A stretch of 36,902 bases of DNA, taken from Bacteroidota bacterium (GTDB lineage Bacteria > Bacteroidota > Bacteroidia > Bacteroidales > F082). A program made the position numbers and the translations under genes. The notes under the pieces were generated by a model. The model was given only the letters and a program-made list of their open reading frames with translations. It ran no database searches and had not been told where the DNA came from. Shown here piece by piece: positions 24,791 to 32,650 of this stretch. Position 1 is the stretch's first letter; every line of letters begins with the position of its first letter. Where the stretch lies: positions 1-36,902 of the forward strand of contig QMPP01000007.1 in assembly GCA_003650425.1 (NCBI GenBank). Direction: 5' to 3'.

Positions 24791-26020
24791 ATGATGAGTA
24801 AAATACGAATAAAGAATTTTGGACCTATAAAAATGGGACTAATTGAAAATAATGGATGGATAAACATTAGTAAAATAACTATTTTTATAGGGAATCAGGG
24901 AAGTGGTAAAAGTGCTGTTGCTAAGCTTATTTCAACTTTTACTTGGATGGAAAAAGCACTTTCTCGAGGAGATATGAAAATTAGTGATTTTGAAAGGTAT
25001 AATCGTTTTAGAAAAAAACACTGTGCATATCAGAATATTCACAATTACTTTAAAGATAACACTTATATTGAATATGTTGGGAAATTATATTCTTTTACAT
25101 ATAGGAGTGGTAATTTAAAAATTAAAACATTAAATAACCCCAAGTACTATATGCCTAAGGTAATGTATGTGCCCGCTGAAAGGAATTTTGTAAGTGCTGT
25201 TTCCCAACCAGATAAATTGAAATATTTGCCCCAGCCTCTATATACATTTTTAGATGAGTTTGAAAGATCAAAATTTGAAATATCCGAACCTATTGAATTG
25301 CCAATAAATAATCTATCGTTTAAATTTGAAAAGAAAAAAAAGGAAGCTAAATTAGTTGGTGGGGATTATGAAGTAATATTATCAGAAGCATCAAGTGGTC
25401 TTCAATCATTTATTCCATTATTCATTGTTACGAAAAATCTTGCAGAAGGAATAGGAAAAGAATTTGATTTTACAAAAAACAAATTAAGCCTCAATGAAAA
25501 ACAAAAGCTAAGAAAACAATTATTAGAAATATTATTGGATAAAAATCTAAATGAAGACTTAAAAAAATCGGCAATAGACCTACTTTCTTCTCTTACTAAA
25601 AATGATTATTTTTTTAATATTGTTGAAGAACCTGAACAAAATCTTTTTCCTGCTTCTCAAAGAAAAATCATTTTTAGTCTTCTTAAATACAACAATTTAA
25701 ATAAAAGAAACAAACTATTGATGACAACACATAGCCCATACATAATAAATTACCTTAGCATTGCCATAGAAGCCAATTTTATTAAAAGTAAGATTAAAAA
25801 CAACCCAAACTTATTACAAAAATTAGATAAAATAATTACAATTGATTCTACGATTAATGCAGAAGATGTATCAATTTATGAATTTGATGAAATAGAAGGT
25901 AGTGTAAAGAAATTAAAATCTTATGAAGGAATTCCTTCCGACAGAAATTTGCTGAATGAGTCACTTTCAATGAGTAATGAAATCTTTAGTCAATTATTAG
26001 AAATAGATCAAGAAATATGA
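24791..26020 (+). CDS. AAA/ABC-type ATPase (AAA_15/OLD-like), candidate defence component
   Basis: A 409-aa SMC/ABC-like ATPase: KIRIKNFGPIKMGLI is the typical OLD/RecF-like opening; GNQGSGKS (residues 34-41) is Walker A; SEASSGLQSFIPL is the ABC signature; FNIVEEPEQNLFP (about 275-290) is Walker B with the double Glu; LMTTHSPYI (about 311-319) is the H-loop. No TOPRIM nuclease domain follows, unlike full OLD proteins. The start is ATG 24791 (or 24794); the TTG at 24788 is less likely. Its stop overlaps the next gene by four bases. ATPases of this shape coupled to a small effector are common in anti-phage systems. Composition is more AT-rich than the flanking genes, suggesting transfer. I do not recognise a named system. 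Confidence 0.85.
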   Translation: MMSKIRIKNFGPIKMGLIENNGWINISKITIFIGNQGSGKSAVAKLISTFTWMEKALSRGDMKISDFERYNRFRKKHCAYQNIHNYFKDNTYIEYVGKLYSFTYRSGNLKIKTLNNPKYYMPKVMYVPAERNFVSAVSQPDKLKYLPQPLYTFLDEFERSKFEISEPIELPINNLSFKFEKKKKEAKLVGGDYEVILSEASSGLQSFIPLFIVTKNLAEGIGKEFDFTKNKLSLNEKQKLRKQLLEILLDKNLNEDLKKSAIDLLSSLTKNDYFFNIVEEPEQNLFPASQRKIIFSLLKYNNLNKRNKLLMTTHSPYIINYLSIAIEANFIKSKIKNNPNLLQKLDKIITIDSTINAEDVSIYEFDEIEGSVKKLKSYEGIPSDRNLLNESLSMSNEIFSQLLEIDQEI

Positions 26021-26517
26021 AAATCGATTTTTTTAACAATAATTGCTCAGAAAATTCAATAACGGAAAGTATATTTGGTATTTGCGATGATGAAAATGGA
26101 AATAAGGCTTATACCAATACAACTGATGAAAGTAAATGGATTGCTCGTGTTTTAAATCCTAATAATAGGGAAATTTTATTCACAGCTGTTGATAATTGTA
26201 TTGTAATTAAAAAAGAAGGTACAAATGATGATGAAAGTACTTGTGATGGAATGTTGAGATTTTTAGATAATATCAATCTCGTTGAATTAAAAAATAAGCG
26301 TGCTAATTGGATTTTAGAAGCAAAAAAACAACTGCTAAACACCATTAAATTATTAGGTCTAAATCATAATTTAGATGAGTTTAAACAAAAAAAGGCTTTT
26401 GCATCAAATAAAAAACATCCTCAGTTTGTAGTAATATCAAGTGAGAATAAGAAAAGATTTTATAATGAAACAAATGGATTTATACTCGATATAAATAGTG
26501 AAATTACAATTAAATAA
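26017..26517 (+). CDS. Small protein with PD-(D/E)xK-like motif, partner of the ATPase
   Basis: A 166-aa soluble protein, start overlapping the ATPase stop (ATGA). I do not recognise the family. Visible features: CDGMLRFLDNINLVELKNK gives Asp77, then Glu90-x-Lys92 at the end of a predicted strand, then a helix with KKQLLNTI (Gln105). The order D...ExK...Q is the pattern of PD-(D/E)xK phosphodiesterase folds (restriction and RecB-like nucleases). No signal peptide or membrane segment. Translational coupling to an ABC-type ATPase suggests an effector or nuclease subunit controlled by that ATPase. The nuclease idea is inference from a short motif and could be wrong. Confidence 0.7.
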   Translation: MKIDFFNNNCSENSITESIFGICDDENGNKAYTNTTDESKWIARVLNPNNREILFTAVDNCIVIKKEGTNDDESTCDGMLRFLDNINLVELKNKRANWILEAKKQLLNTIKLLGLNHNLDEFKQKKAFASNKKHPQFVVISSENKKRFYNETNGFILDINSEITIK

Positions 26518-26557
26518 CTGGCTACAACAATCAGTGTTTAACAAAAAGAAAACGGTA

Positions 26558-27295
26558 TTATAAATTACTTACCAACCAATAAATTCCAATCAGGATGGCG
26601 GCCAGTCCCCCGTAAAAGCGGAGGTTGCTTAACAACGATTTACTTTTACTAAAGAGCTGCATTTTACTTAATCTACTAATTACCATAGTATAAAGTATCA
26701 TGGCGGTAATAATGCCAATACCGAAACCAATAATGTATTGCGCCGACTCAAACTTCGATTTATAACCAAGCACAGGCAGCATCAGTAAAAAATGAGAAAT
26801 CCCGGCAAAGCCGTGAATAACTCCGACAAACAATGCGGTTAGATTGTTTTGCCCGGCTGTTTTTTTGTGAGGATGTTGGTGCTCGGTTACTTCTTCGTGA
26901 TGATGAGAAGTAATATGCTCATGGGGGTGGATATGAATGTAGGATTCTTTATCGGTTTGATGTTTGTGTGGATGAACATGGTGTTTTTTGTCATGATTAA
27001 TCCGGTAAAAAGCCCACAATCCAATCCCGATTAAGATAACGCCAACCAGTTGTTCGCCGTGAGCAGAAATATCTTCTACCGGAATGTACTCCTTAAACCA
27101 ATAGAACAAGACACCAATAAACAGCATGCCAATTACGTGACCGGTGCCCCAGAAAAAGCCAATTTTCCAATGTTTTTTGTCGGTGTCAAAAACCAAGGGT
27201 GTTACCGCGGCAAGATGGTCGGGGCCACTCAAAACATGAACGATAGCCGCCGTGAGTCCCATAAGCCACGGAAAGAGATGTATTAATGATTCCAC
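26558..27295 (-). CDS. Nickel/cobalt transporter-like membrane protein (UreH/RcnA type)
   Basis: A protein of about 245 aa with six predicted helices. HVLSGPDHLAAVTP in the first helix is the metal-binding signature of UreH/NiCoT-type proteins, and WGTGHVIGMLF and GVIHGFAGISHFLLMLPVLG carry further conserved His residues. Between helices lies a loop very rich in histidine (HHVHPHKHQ, HIHPHEHITSHHHEE, HQHPHK), as expected for nickel or cobalt binding. No ATG suits the start: the frame is open up to a TTG at 27337 overlapping hypE, and a GTG at 27295 is chosen as the most plausible. It follows hypE closely, so a nickel supply role for hydrogenase maturation is likely; export cannot be excluded. 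Confidence 0.85.
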   Translation of the reverse strand: MESLIHLFPWLMGLTAAIVHVLSGPDHLAAVTPLVFDTDKKHWKIGFFWGTGHVIGMLFIGVLFYWFKEYIPVEDISAHGEQLVGVILIGIGLWAFYRINHDKKHHVHPHKHQTDKESYIHIHPHEHITSHHHEEVTEHQHPHKKTAGQNNLTALFVGVIHGFAGISHFLLMLPVLGYKSKFESAQYIIGFGIGIITAMILYTMVISRLSKMQLFSKSKSLLSNLRFYGGLAAILIGIYWLVSNL

Positions 27296-27308
27296 TTTGA
27301 TATTAAAT

Positions 27309-28367
27309 TTAACATATTCGCGGCAGCTGTTCCCCAACCGGTATATGTACCACGCGGGTGCCGCCCATTTGGTTAGTGATAAGAACCTTTCCGTTGTGTT
27401 CTTCTGTTACTTCGCCAATAATGGCTGCTTTTGAAGATTCCTCGAACTGATGTAGTATTTCAACAACTTTGTCGGCAATATCGGCGGCGACAAAAGCCAT
27501 GAAAACGCCTTCGTTTGCTGCGTACAACGGGTCAAGTCCCAAAATTTCACAGGCAGCCTTTACCTGACCTTCAACCGGTATATTTTCATTTTGAAGTAAG
27601 ATGCCAAGGTTCCTCTCTTTAGAAATTTCATTTAGTGTAGCAGCAACGCCGCCTCTTGTAGGGTCGCGAAAAAGGTGAATACCATTGCCAAAGGCATCAA
27701 GCAACGCGGTAGTGAGATGGTTTAAATTGCAAGTATCACTTTCGATATCGGATTCAAATTCCAGTCCTTCACGAACCGATAAGATGGCTATACCATGGGT
27801 AGCAATACTGTTGCTGGCGATAATTTTGTCGCCTGCGCAGATGTTGTCAATATCGATGGCAGCCTTGGGATGAACGGCTCCCAGTCCGGAGGTGTTAATA
27901 AAGATTTTATCGCCTTTTCCTTTGTCAACCACTTTTGTATCGCCAGTTACAATAATAACTCTTGCTTTGTCGGCAGCATATTTTATGGAGACCAGTATAT
28001 CCCAAAACCGGCTGATGGGCAACCCCTCTTCGAGGATAAAACTCAGCGAGAGATATTGTGGGATAGCACCGCACATGGCCACATCATTTACTGTTCCGTT
28101 TACCGCCAGTTCGCCAATATCACCTCCCGGAAAAACAATGGGTGAGATAACAAAGCTGTCGGTAGAAAAGGCTACCGAGCCATTAAATTCCAGCATAGCA
28201 CCATCGTGATGCTTGTCGAGTTTTTCGTTTTTCAGTAAATCAAACACGCCCGATTCCAATAGCTGGTTGGTTAACAATCCACCGCTGCCATGCGACAGGG
28301 TGATGATGTCAAAATCGAATTTCGGTGCCGGGCATTGAAGCTTAAAAAGGCTTTTATTATTTTTCAT
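27309..28367 (-). CDS. hypE: Hydrogenase maturation protein HypE
   Basis: A 352-aa member of the AIRS/PurM-like family that dehydrates the HypF-made thiocarbamate on its own C-terminal cysteine to give the cyanide ligand of [NiFe] hydrogenase. Motifs: ITLSHGSGGLLTNQLL, STDSFVISPIVFPGGDIGEL, RDPTRGGVAATLNEIS and the C-terminal GEQLPRIC, whose last residue is the modified Cys. Full length. It lies downstream of hypD with an 89-base gap that holds a GC-rich palindrome, and upstream of the nickel transporter. Confidence 0.97.
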   Translation of the reverse strand: MKNNKSLFKLQCPAPKFDFDIITLSHGSGGLLTNQLLESGVFDLLKNEKLDKHHDGAMLEFNGSVAFSTDSFVISPIVFPGGDIGELAVNGTVNDVAMCGAIPQYLSLSFILEEGLPISRFWDILVSIKYAADKARVIIVTGDTKVVDKGKGDKIFINTSGLGAVHPKAAIDIDNICAGDKIIASNSIATHGIAILSVREGLEFESDIESDTCNLNHLTTALLDAFGNGIHLFRDPTRGGVAATLNEISKERNLGILLQNENIPVEGQVKAACEILGLDPLYAANEGVFMAFVAADIADKVVEILHQFEESSKAAIIGEVTEEHNGKVLITNQMGGTRVVHIPVGEQLPRIC

Positions 28368-28395
28368 GGTTATTTATTTTCTTCGCTTTGCGCTG

Positions 28396-28413
28396 TCCCC
28401 CGCTGGCGGGGGA
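28396..28413. repeat. GC-rich palindrome between hypD and hypE
   Basis: CCCCCGC-TG-GCGGGGG is a perfect 7-base inverted repeat within TCCCCCGCTGGCGGGGGA, followed by ACAGGGGGTGG. Such blocks recur as intergenic elements in Bacteroidota. In RNA it would form a strong hairpin inside the hyp operon and might reduce hypE expression relative to hypF and hypD. The functional part is inference. Confidence 0.55.
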
Positions 28414-28456
28414 TACAGGGGGTGGATGATTTCTGTTGTTTTCAATATACCGCATT

Positions 28457-29563
28457 TTATGTCAGTTTTATTTCTTCAATCATAGTTGAAAAATTGTAAT
28501 AGGCAGCACAAGCGCCCTCGGAGCTAACCATGGGTGCTCCCAATGGGTTTTGAGGCGTACAGTTTTTGCCAAATTGCGGACACTGATAAGGTTTTTTTAT
28601 TCCTTTCATAATGTCACCGGCAATACATTCGGCATTTTCATTGGCTTTTTCCAGTTCAATTGTAAATTTCCGGTTGGCATCATAGGCAGTAAATTCCTTT
28701 TTTAAATACCAACCACTTCCCGGTATTGTTCCAATACCGCGCCACATCTGGTCGCCGGTTTCAAAAACCCGATTTACAATCTTTTGCGCTTCTACATTTC
28801 CTCCCTCGCGTACCATTCGGGCATATTGGTTTTCAACTTTATGTTGACCCTTCTCCAGTTGTTTTACGGCTGCCAAAATCCCGAGAAGTAAGTCCAATGG
28901 CTCAAACCCGGTAACCACGATGGGAATCTTATATTTTTCTGCCAACGGCAAATACTCCCAATAACCCATGATGGAGCACACATGACCCGCCGCAAGGAAT
29001 GCATCAATTTGAGCATCCGGATCTTCCATTAGCGCACTGATAGCGGGTGGTACCAACACATGTGATGTTAGGATTGAATAGTTGGTAAGCCCCAGCTTTT
29101 GTGCATGAAGTACCGAGAGGGCGTTGGAAGGACCGGTGGTTTCAAAGCCCACTGCAAAGAAGACAACTTCCCTGTCAGGATTCTCTTTGGCAATATTTAC
29201 TGCCTCCAAAGGTGAATATAATATACGCACATCTGCCCCGGCAGCCTTGGCCTCCAACAAGCTTTTGACGGAACCTGGAACCCTGACCATATCACCAAAA
29301 CTACATAAGATTACCTCTTTTTCAAGTGCCAGATATACGGCTTTATCTATCAGGTGTAACGGGGTAACACAAACCGGGCATCCGGGTCCGTGAAGCATGG
29401 TAATCTGTTTAGGTAACACGGTTAGTATTCCGTTTTTTACCAGACTGTGTGTTTGTCCGCCACACACCTCCATAATTTTCCACGGCCTGGTAATAGTGCT
29501 TTCAATCTCTTTCAGAACCTTTTTTGCCAGCTCCGGATTTCTAAATTCAGTTAAATATTTCAT
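28457..29563 (-). CDS. hypD: Hydrogenase maturation protein HypD
   Basis: A 368-aa iron-sulfur scaffold protein that with HypC assembles the Fe(CN)2CO moiety. Motifs: EVCGGQTHSLVKNGIL, MLHGPGCPVCVTPLHLID, FFAVGFETTGPSNAL, VTGFEPLDLLLGI and the C-terminal cysteine set (ECIAGDIMKGIKKPYQCPQF, CTPQNPLGAPMVSSEGACAAYY) that binds the [4Fe-4S] cluster. Its ATG directly follows the hypF stop (TAGATG), so the two are translationally linked. Confidence 0.97.
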   Translation of the reverse strand: MKYLTEFRNPELAKKVLKEIESTITRPWKIMEVCGGQTHSLVKNGILTVLPKQITMLHGPGCPVCVTPLHLIDKAVYLALEKEVILCSFGDMVRVPGSVKSLLEAKAAGADVRILYSPLEAVNIAKENPDREVVFFAVGFETTGPSNALSVLHAQKLGLTNYSILTSHVLVPPAISALMEDPDAQIDAFLAAGHVCSIMGYWEYLPLAEKYKIPIVVTGFEPLDLLLGILAAVKQLEKGQHKVENQYARMVREGGNVEAQKIVNRVFETGDQMWRGIGTIPGSGWYLKKEFTAYDANRKFTIELEKANENAECIAGDIMKGIKKPYQCPQFGKNCTPQNPLGAPMVSSEGACAAYYNFSTMIEEIKLT

Positions 29564-31861
29564 CTATTTATTGTTTGCTTTATTTTGACAGGCCCAATAC
29601 ATCAATTGGCCAAAAGGTATACCCTCATCGTTAGGAGAAAATTCCTTTTGAAAATAGAGGTCGAAATCGACGGGCATATTTTCTAAAATAATGTCAAGCA
29701 GCAGAGTGTTCTGGAAAACCCCACCACTAAAAGCTATTTTGTTAATGTTAAATTTACGTGCTACTTTAATAATGTAATCTACCAGACTGATATGAAATTT
29801 TGCAGCAATATGGTTTTTGTCGGTTTGTAATGTTATATCGTGGATGAGTTTTTTCATTAAAAAAGTGAATAAGTTATCGGGAATATCATCATCAAGGTAG
29901 CTGTCCTGCATCAAAACCGGATGGTAATAATAGTATTTGGAAGCCCTGTTTTCAAGCTGCATGGAGGCCTCTGCTTCAAAGGAATGAACATCAAAACCAA
30001 ATAGTAAGGAGGCTGCCGCATCAAACAACCGACCCATGCTTGAACACTTCAGGTTATCGGGCTTTTGCAATAGTCTGGTGTAAACTTTCCATTCTGTTTC
30101 AGTAAATTTTGGTTTAATGAGTTCTTCAATCTCTTTTGTTTCGCCGGCAATAGATAACAAGGCTATTCTTGGTTCCCGAACCATTTTGTCTGCGAGGATA
30201 AAATTAAAATCACCCGTAAAATATTCACGGGTCATTTGTTTGTTATGGTAAACAAAAAACTCACCTCCCCAGATATTACCATCATCGCCCAAACCGGTTC
30301 CATCCCATATAACTCCCAATATTTTTTCTTCTGAATCAAGCAGGTTATTTTCTCCAAGAACAGAATAGAAATGCGCTTTATGGTGCTGAATTTCATAGAG
30401 ACCCAAATGATGTTTTTTAGCCAGCATTCTTCCAAATCGTGTTGAATAATAATCGGGATGTTTATCAACAACAACGGCTTCAAAATCGGGAGACAAGAGT
30501 TTTTCAAAATGGTTAAAGGTTTGATCGTAGTTGCATTGGGCATCGTAGCTATCAGTATTGCCAAGGTATTGGCTGATGTATATGTTTTGCTGATTAATCA
30601 GCCCGAACACGCTTTTTAGCATAGAGCCTGTTGCCAAAACAGTTTTAGAGGGGAGTTGCAGTTTGGGGTTGATATAGGTTGGTGCTTTGCCCCTCGACCG
30701 GCGGAGTGTAACTTTCTGCTGATGTTTTTTACTGAACTGCACTACTCCATCATCCTGAGGAATGACAATATCTCTATTATTAAGTAAAATAATATCGGCA
30801 ATTTTAGAAAGTGCTGAAATAGCCTTGTCATCCTGAAAAATAATGGTTGAGTCGGTTATGTTGCCGCTGGTGGCGATTATGGGTTTTTTAAATTTTGTTA
30901 GCAGTAAATCATACAATGGAGTGTAGGGCAGCATAATGCCCAACCTCGATAAACTACGATTGATTTCGTTGACAGCTTCCGGACTCAGCAGTTCCAGATT
31001 ACTTTTTGCTCTTAACAAGACAATGGGAGCATGGATACTTTGTAGCTCTTCTTTTTCAACTTCACTTAAAACAACATCTTTTTTAATGCTTTCCACATCG
31101 GGATACATCAACGCGAAGGGTTTGGTAGGGCGGTGTTTTCGTTTGCGAAGCTTTGCAATGGCTTTCGGGTTGGCGGCATCACACGTTAACAAATAGCCTC
31201 CCACTCCTTTAATGGCAACAATATTTCCTTGCTGCCACTGATGAACAATGTAATCGAGATTAGTAAAATTTTGTGTCAGCTTCCCTTTTTCGTAAAGTTG
31301 CATCTCCACGGCGCAATCGGGGCAGGAGTTGGTTTGTGAAAAGTGCCTTCGCTCCATGGGGTTGTTGTATTCTTCATTACAAACTTTACACATCTTGAAC
31401 CTGACCATGGTTGTGTTGGGCCTGTCGTAAGGCAGTTTGGTGATGATAGAGTAACGAGGTCCACAATTGGTGCAGGTGATAAAAGGGTAGCCGTGTCTTC
31501 TGTCGGCAGGGTTACGCAACTCGTTGCGGCAATCATCGCACAAAGCCACATCAGGTGTAAGTAACAATTTAGGTTTGATACTATTTTCACTTTTTACAAT
31601 GGAAAAATCAGTATGAGCGGTAAATTTGGTTTTATATATAGCACTTCGTGTAATGGTTGCCAACGGTGGCAGGCTATTAAGTAGTGCATAATAAAAGTGA
31701 GTGGACTGTTTGTTATCGCTGTTTATTTCGATGTGAACCCCATCGTTGGTATTGTTTACCCAACCGGTTAACCTATACTTTTTTGCCAGCCGGTAAACAA
31801 ACGGACGAAAACCCACGCCCTGTACGATTCCTTCGAAATGTATGTGATAATTATTTAACAA
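29564..31861 (-). CDS. hypF: Carbamoyltransferase HypF
   Basis: A 765-aa multidomain enzyme that transfers the carbamoyl group from carbamoyl phosphate to HypE. Domain order: acylphosphatase (GIVQGVGFRPFVYRLAKKY), two zinc-finger-like motifs (CDDCRNEL...CTNCGPRYS and CKVCNEEY...CPDCAVEM), a YrdC-like domain (IVAIKGVGGYLLTCDA, KRKHRPTKPFALM) and a Kae1-like C-terminal domain (HHKAHFYSVL, WDGTGLGDDGNIWGGEFF, FSGGVFQNTLLLD). No ATG lies at the expected start; TTG at 31861 gives the normal length, with ATT just upstream as the only other candidate. Divergent from hypA. Confidence 0.96.
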   Translation of the reverse strand: MLNNYHIHFEGIVQGVGFRPFVYRLAKKYRLTGWVNNTNDGVHIEINSDNKQSTHFYYALLNSLPPLATITRSAIYKTKFTAHTDFSIVKSENSIKPKLLLTPDVALCDDCRNELRNPADRRHGYPFITCTNCGPRYSIITKLPYDRPNTTMVRFKMCKVCNEEYNNPMERRHFSQTNSCPDCAVEMQLYEKGKLTQNFTNLDYIVHQWQQGNIVAIKGVGGYLLTCDAANPKAIAKLRKRKHRPTKPFALMYPDVESIKKDVVLSEVEKEELQSIHAPIVLLRAKSNLELLSPEAVNEINRSLSRLGIMLPYTPLYDLLLTKFKKPIIATSGNITDSTIIFQDDKAISALSKIADIILLNNRDIVIPQDDGVVQFSKKHQQKVTLRRSRGKAPTYINPKLQLPSKTVLATGSMLKSVFGLINQQNIYISQYLGNTDSYDAQCNYDQTFNHFEKLLSPDFEAVVVDKHPDYYSTRFGRMLAKKHHLGLYEIQHHKAHFYSVLGENNLLDSEEKILGVIWDGTGLGDDGNIWGGEFFVYHNKQMTREYFTGDFNFILADKMVREPRIALLSIAGETKEIEELIKPKFTETEWKVYTRLLQKPDNLKCSSMGRLFDAAASLLFGFDVHSFEAEASMQLENRASKYYYYHPVLMQDSYLDDDIPDNLFTFLMKKLIHDITLQTDKNHIAAKFHISLVDYIIKVARKFNINKIAFSGGVFQNTLLLDIILENMPVDFDLYFQKEFSPNDEGIPFGQLMYWACQNKANNK

Positions 31862-31897
31862 AATTAATAATCTTGATGTTTACTGTTTATTAATTAA

Positions 31898-31905
31898 CAA
31901 AAATA
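31898..31905 (-). promoter_or_regulatory. Putative -7 element for hypF operon
   Basis: TATTTTTG on the minus strand, 36 bases before the hypF start. It is one half of the perfect inverted repeat CAAAAATA-C-TATTTTTG at 31898-31914. Confidence 0.5.
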
Positions 31906-31906
31906 C

Positions 31907-31914
31907 TATTTTTG
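31907..31914 (+). promoter_or_regulatory. Putative -7 element for hypA-hypC
   Basis: TATTTTTG on the plus strand, 18 bases before the hypA ATG at 31933; it is back to back with the opposite-strand element, one base apart. The TTG at 31912 belongs to this element and is not the hypA start. Confidence 0.55.
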
Positions 31915-31932
31915 CTGAAAGAAAACGAAAAA

Positions 31933-32277
31933 ATGCATGAACTTTCAATAGCAGTAGGAATTGTTGACTTAGCCGAAAAAGAAGCTGCCAAAGCCGGGGC
32001 TGACACCATTTCCGTTATTGAGCTGGAAGTAGGGGCTGTTTCGGGAATAATGATGGATGCGCTGGATTTTGCCTGGCCGGTTGCTACAAAAGGAACAATA
32101 CTTGAAAAAGCGGAAAGAATTATCCATCATGTCCAGGGAAAAGCAAAATGCTTACATTGTGGAGCCGTTTTCGAAATAGATAATCTTTACGATCCTTGCC
32201 CAAAGTGTAATGGTTATTTTAAAGATATTATACAAGGGAAAGAGCTTCGAATAAAATCGTTAACAGTAAACGACTAA
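31933..32277 (+). CDS. hypA: Hydrogenase nickel incorporation protein HypA
   Basis: A 114-aa nickel metallochaperone. MHELSIAVGIVDLAEKEA has the nickel-binding His2 after the start Met; the C-terminal half has the zinc site CLHCGAVFEI and CPKCNGYF. The start is set by the MHE motif (ATG 31933), since nickel binding requires the free N-terminus. It normally works with the GTPase HypB, but no hypB is in the window. Confidence 0.97.
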   Translation: MHELSIAVGIVDLAEKEAAKAGADTISVIELEVGAVSGIMMDALDFAWPVATKGTILEKAERIIHHVQGKAKCLHCGAVFEIDNLYDPCPKCNGYFKDIIQGKELRIKSLTVND

Positions 32278-32311
32278 CATCAAAAATAATACATCAAAAA
32301 TATAACATCTC

Positions 32312-32584
32312 ATGTGTTTAGCAGTACCCGGAAAAATAATCAGTATCGATAGCGAGCAGGACGCCATGTTCCGAATTGCCAAAGTGTCGTTTGACGGAGT
32401 AGTAAAAGAAGTTAACCTGGCCATGCTCCCCGAGGCCAAAATAGACGACTATGTTTTGGTTCATGTAGGCAGCGCCATCAGTATAGTTGATGAGGAAGAT
32501 GCCTTGTTTACGTTGGATATTCTAAAAAAACTGGATATGGAAGGTCTAAAAGAGGGTGAGCTATCGGAACCGGAGGCTGATTAA
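32312..32584 (+). CDS. hypC: Hydrogenase assembly chaperone HypC
   Basis: A 90-aa HypC/HupF/HybG family protein. MCLAVPGKIISID has the essential Cys2 that coordinates iron together with HypD; VHVGSAISIVDEEDA is the second signature. The C-terminal tail is acidic. It is 34 bases after hypA and probably co-transcribed with it. Confidence 0.97.
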   Translation: MCLAVPGKIISIDSEQDAMFRIAKVSFDGVVKEVNLAMLPEAKIDDYVLVHVGSAISIVDEEDALFTLDILKKLDMEGLKEGELSEPEAD

Positions 32585-32613
32585 TTTAGATTCATTTTTA
32601 GTTAAATATACAA

Positions 32614-32621
32614 TATATTTG
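32614..32621 (+). promoter_or_regulatory. Putative -7 element for the gene at 32651
   Basis: TATATTTG matches TAnnTTTG, 29 bases before the ATG. Its last G is the first base of the palindrome that follows. Confidence 0.55.
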
Positions 32622-32649
32622 TGTGAATTATATTGTTAACAATTCACAC
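32621..32649. promoter_or_regulatory. Palindrome between promoter and start codon (operator or 5' UTR hairpin)
   Basis: GTGTGAATT (32621-32629) and AATTCACAC (32641-32649) are perfect 9-base inverted arms with an 11-base spacer. A second, overlapping perfect palindrome ATTGTTAACAAT lies at 32632-32643. Position directly after the -7 element suggests a repressor or CRP/FNR-family site; the arm spacing (17 between TGTGA and TCACA) is too wide for a classical CRP box. Confidence 0.6.
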
Positions 32650-32650
32650 T

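Noticed and set aside
26017-26517. Calling the ATPase pair a toxin-antitoxin system or PARIS
   Set aside because: The partner shows no antitoxin DNA-binding domain and no TOPRIM/DUF4435-like features, so neither label can be supported.
32281-32311. Short repeated CATCAAAAATA segments between hypA and hypC as a regulatory or CRISPR-like repeat
   Set aside because: Only two short AT-rich copies within a 34-base gap; chance similarity is the simpler explanation. No CRISPR array was seen anywhere in the window.
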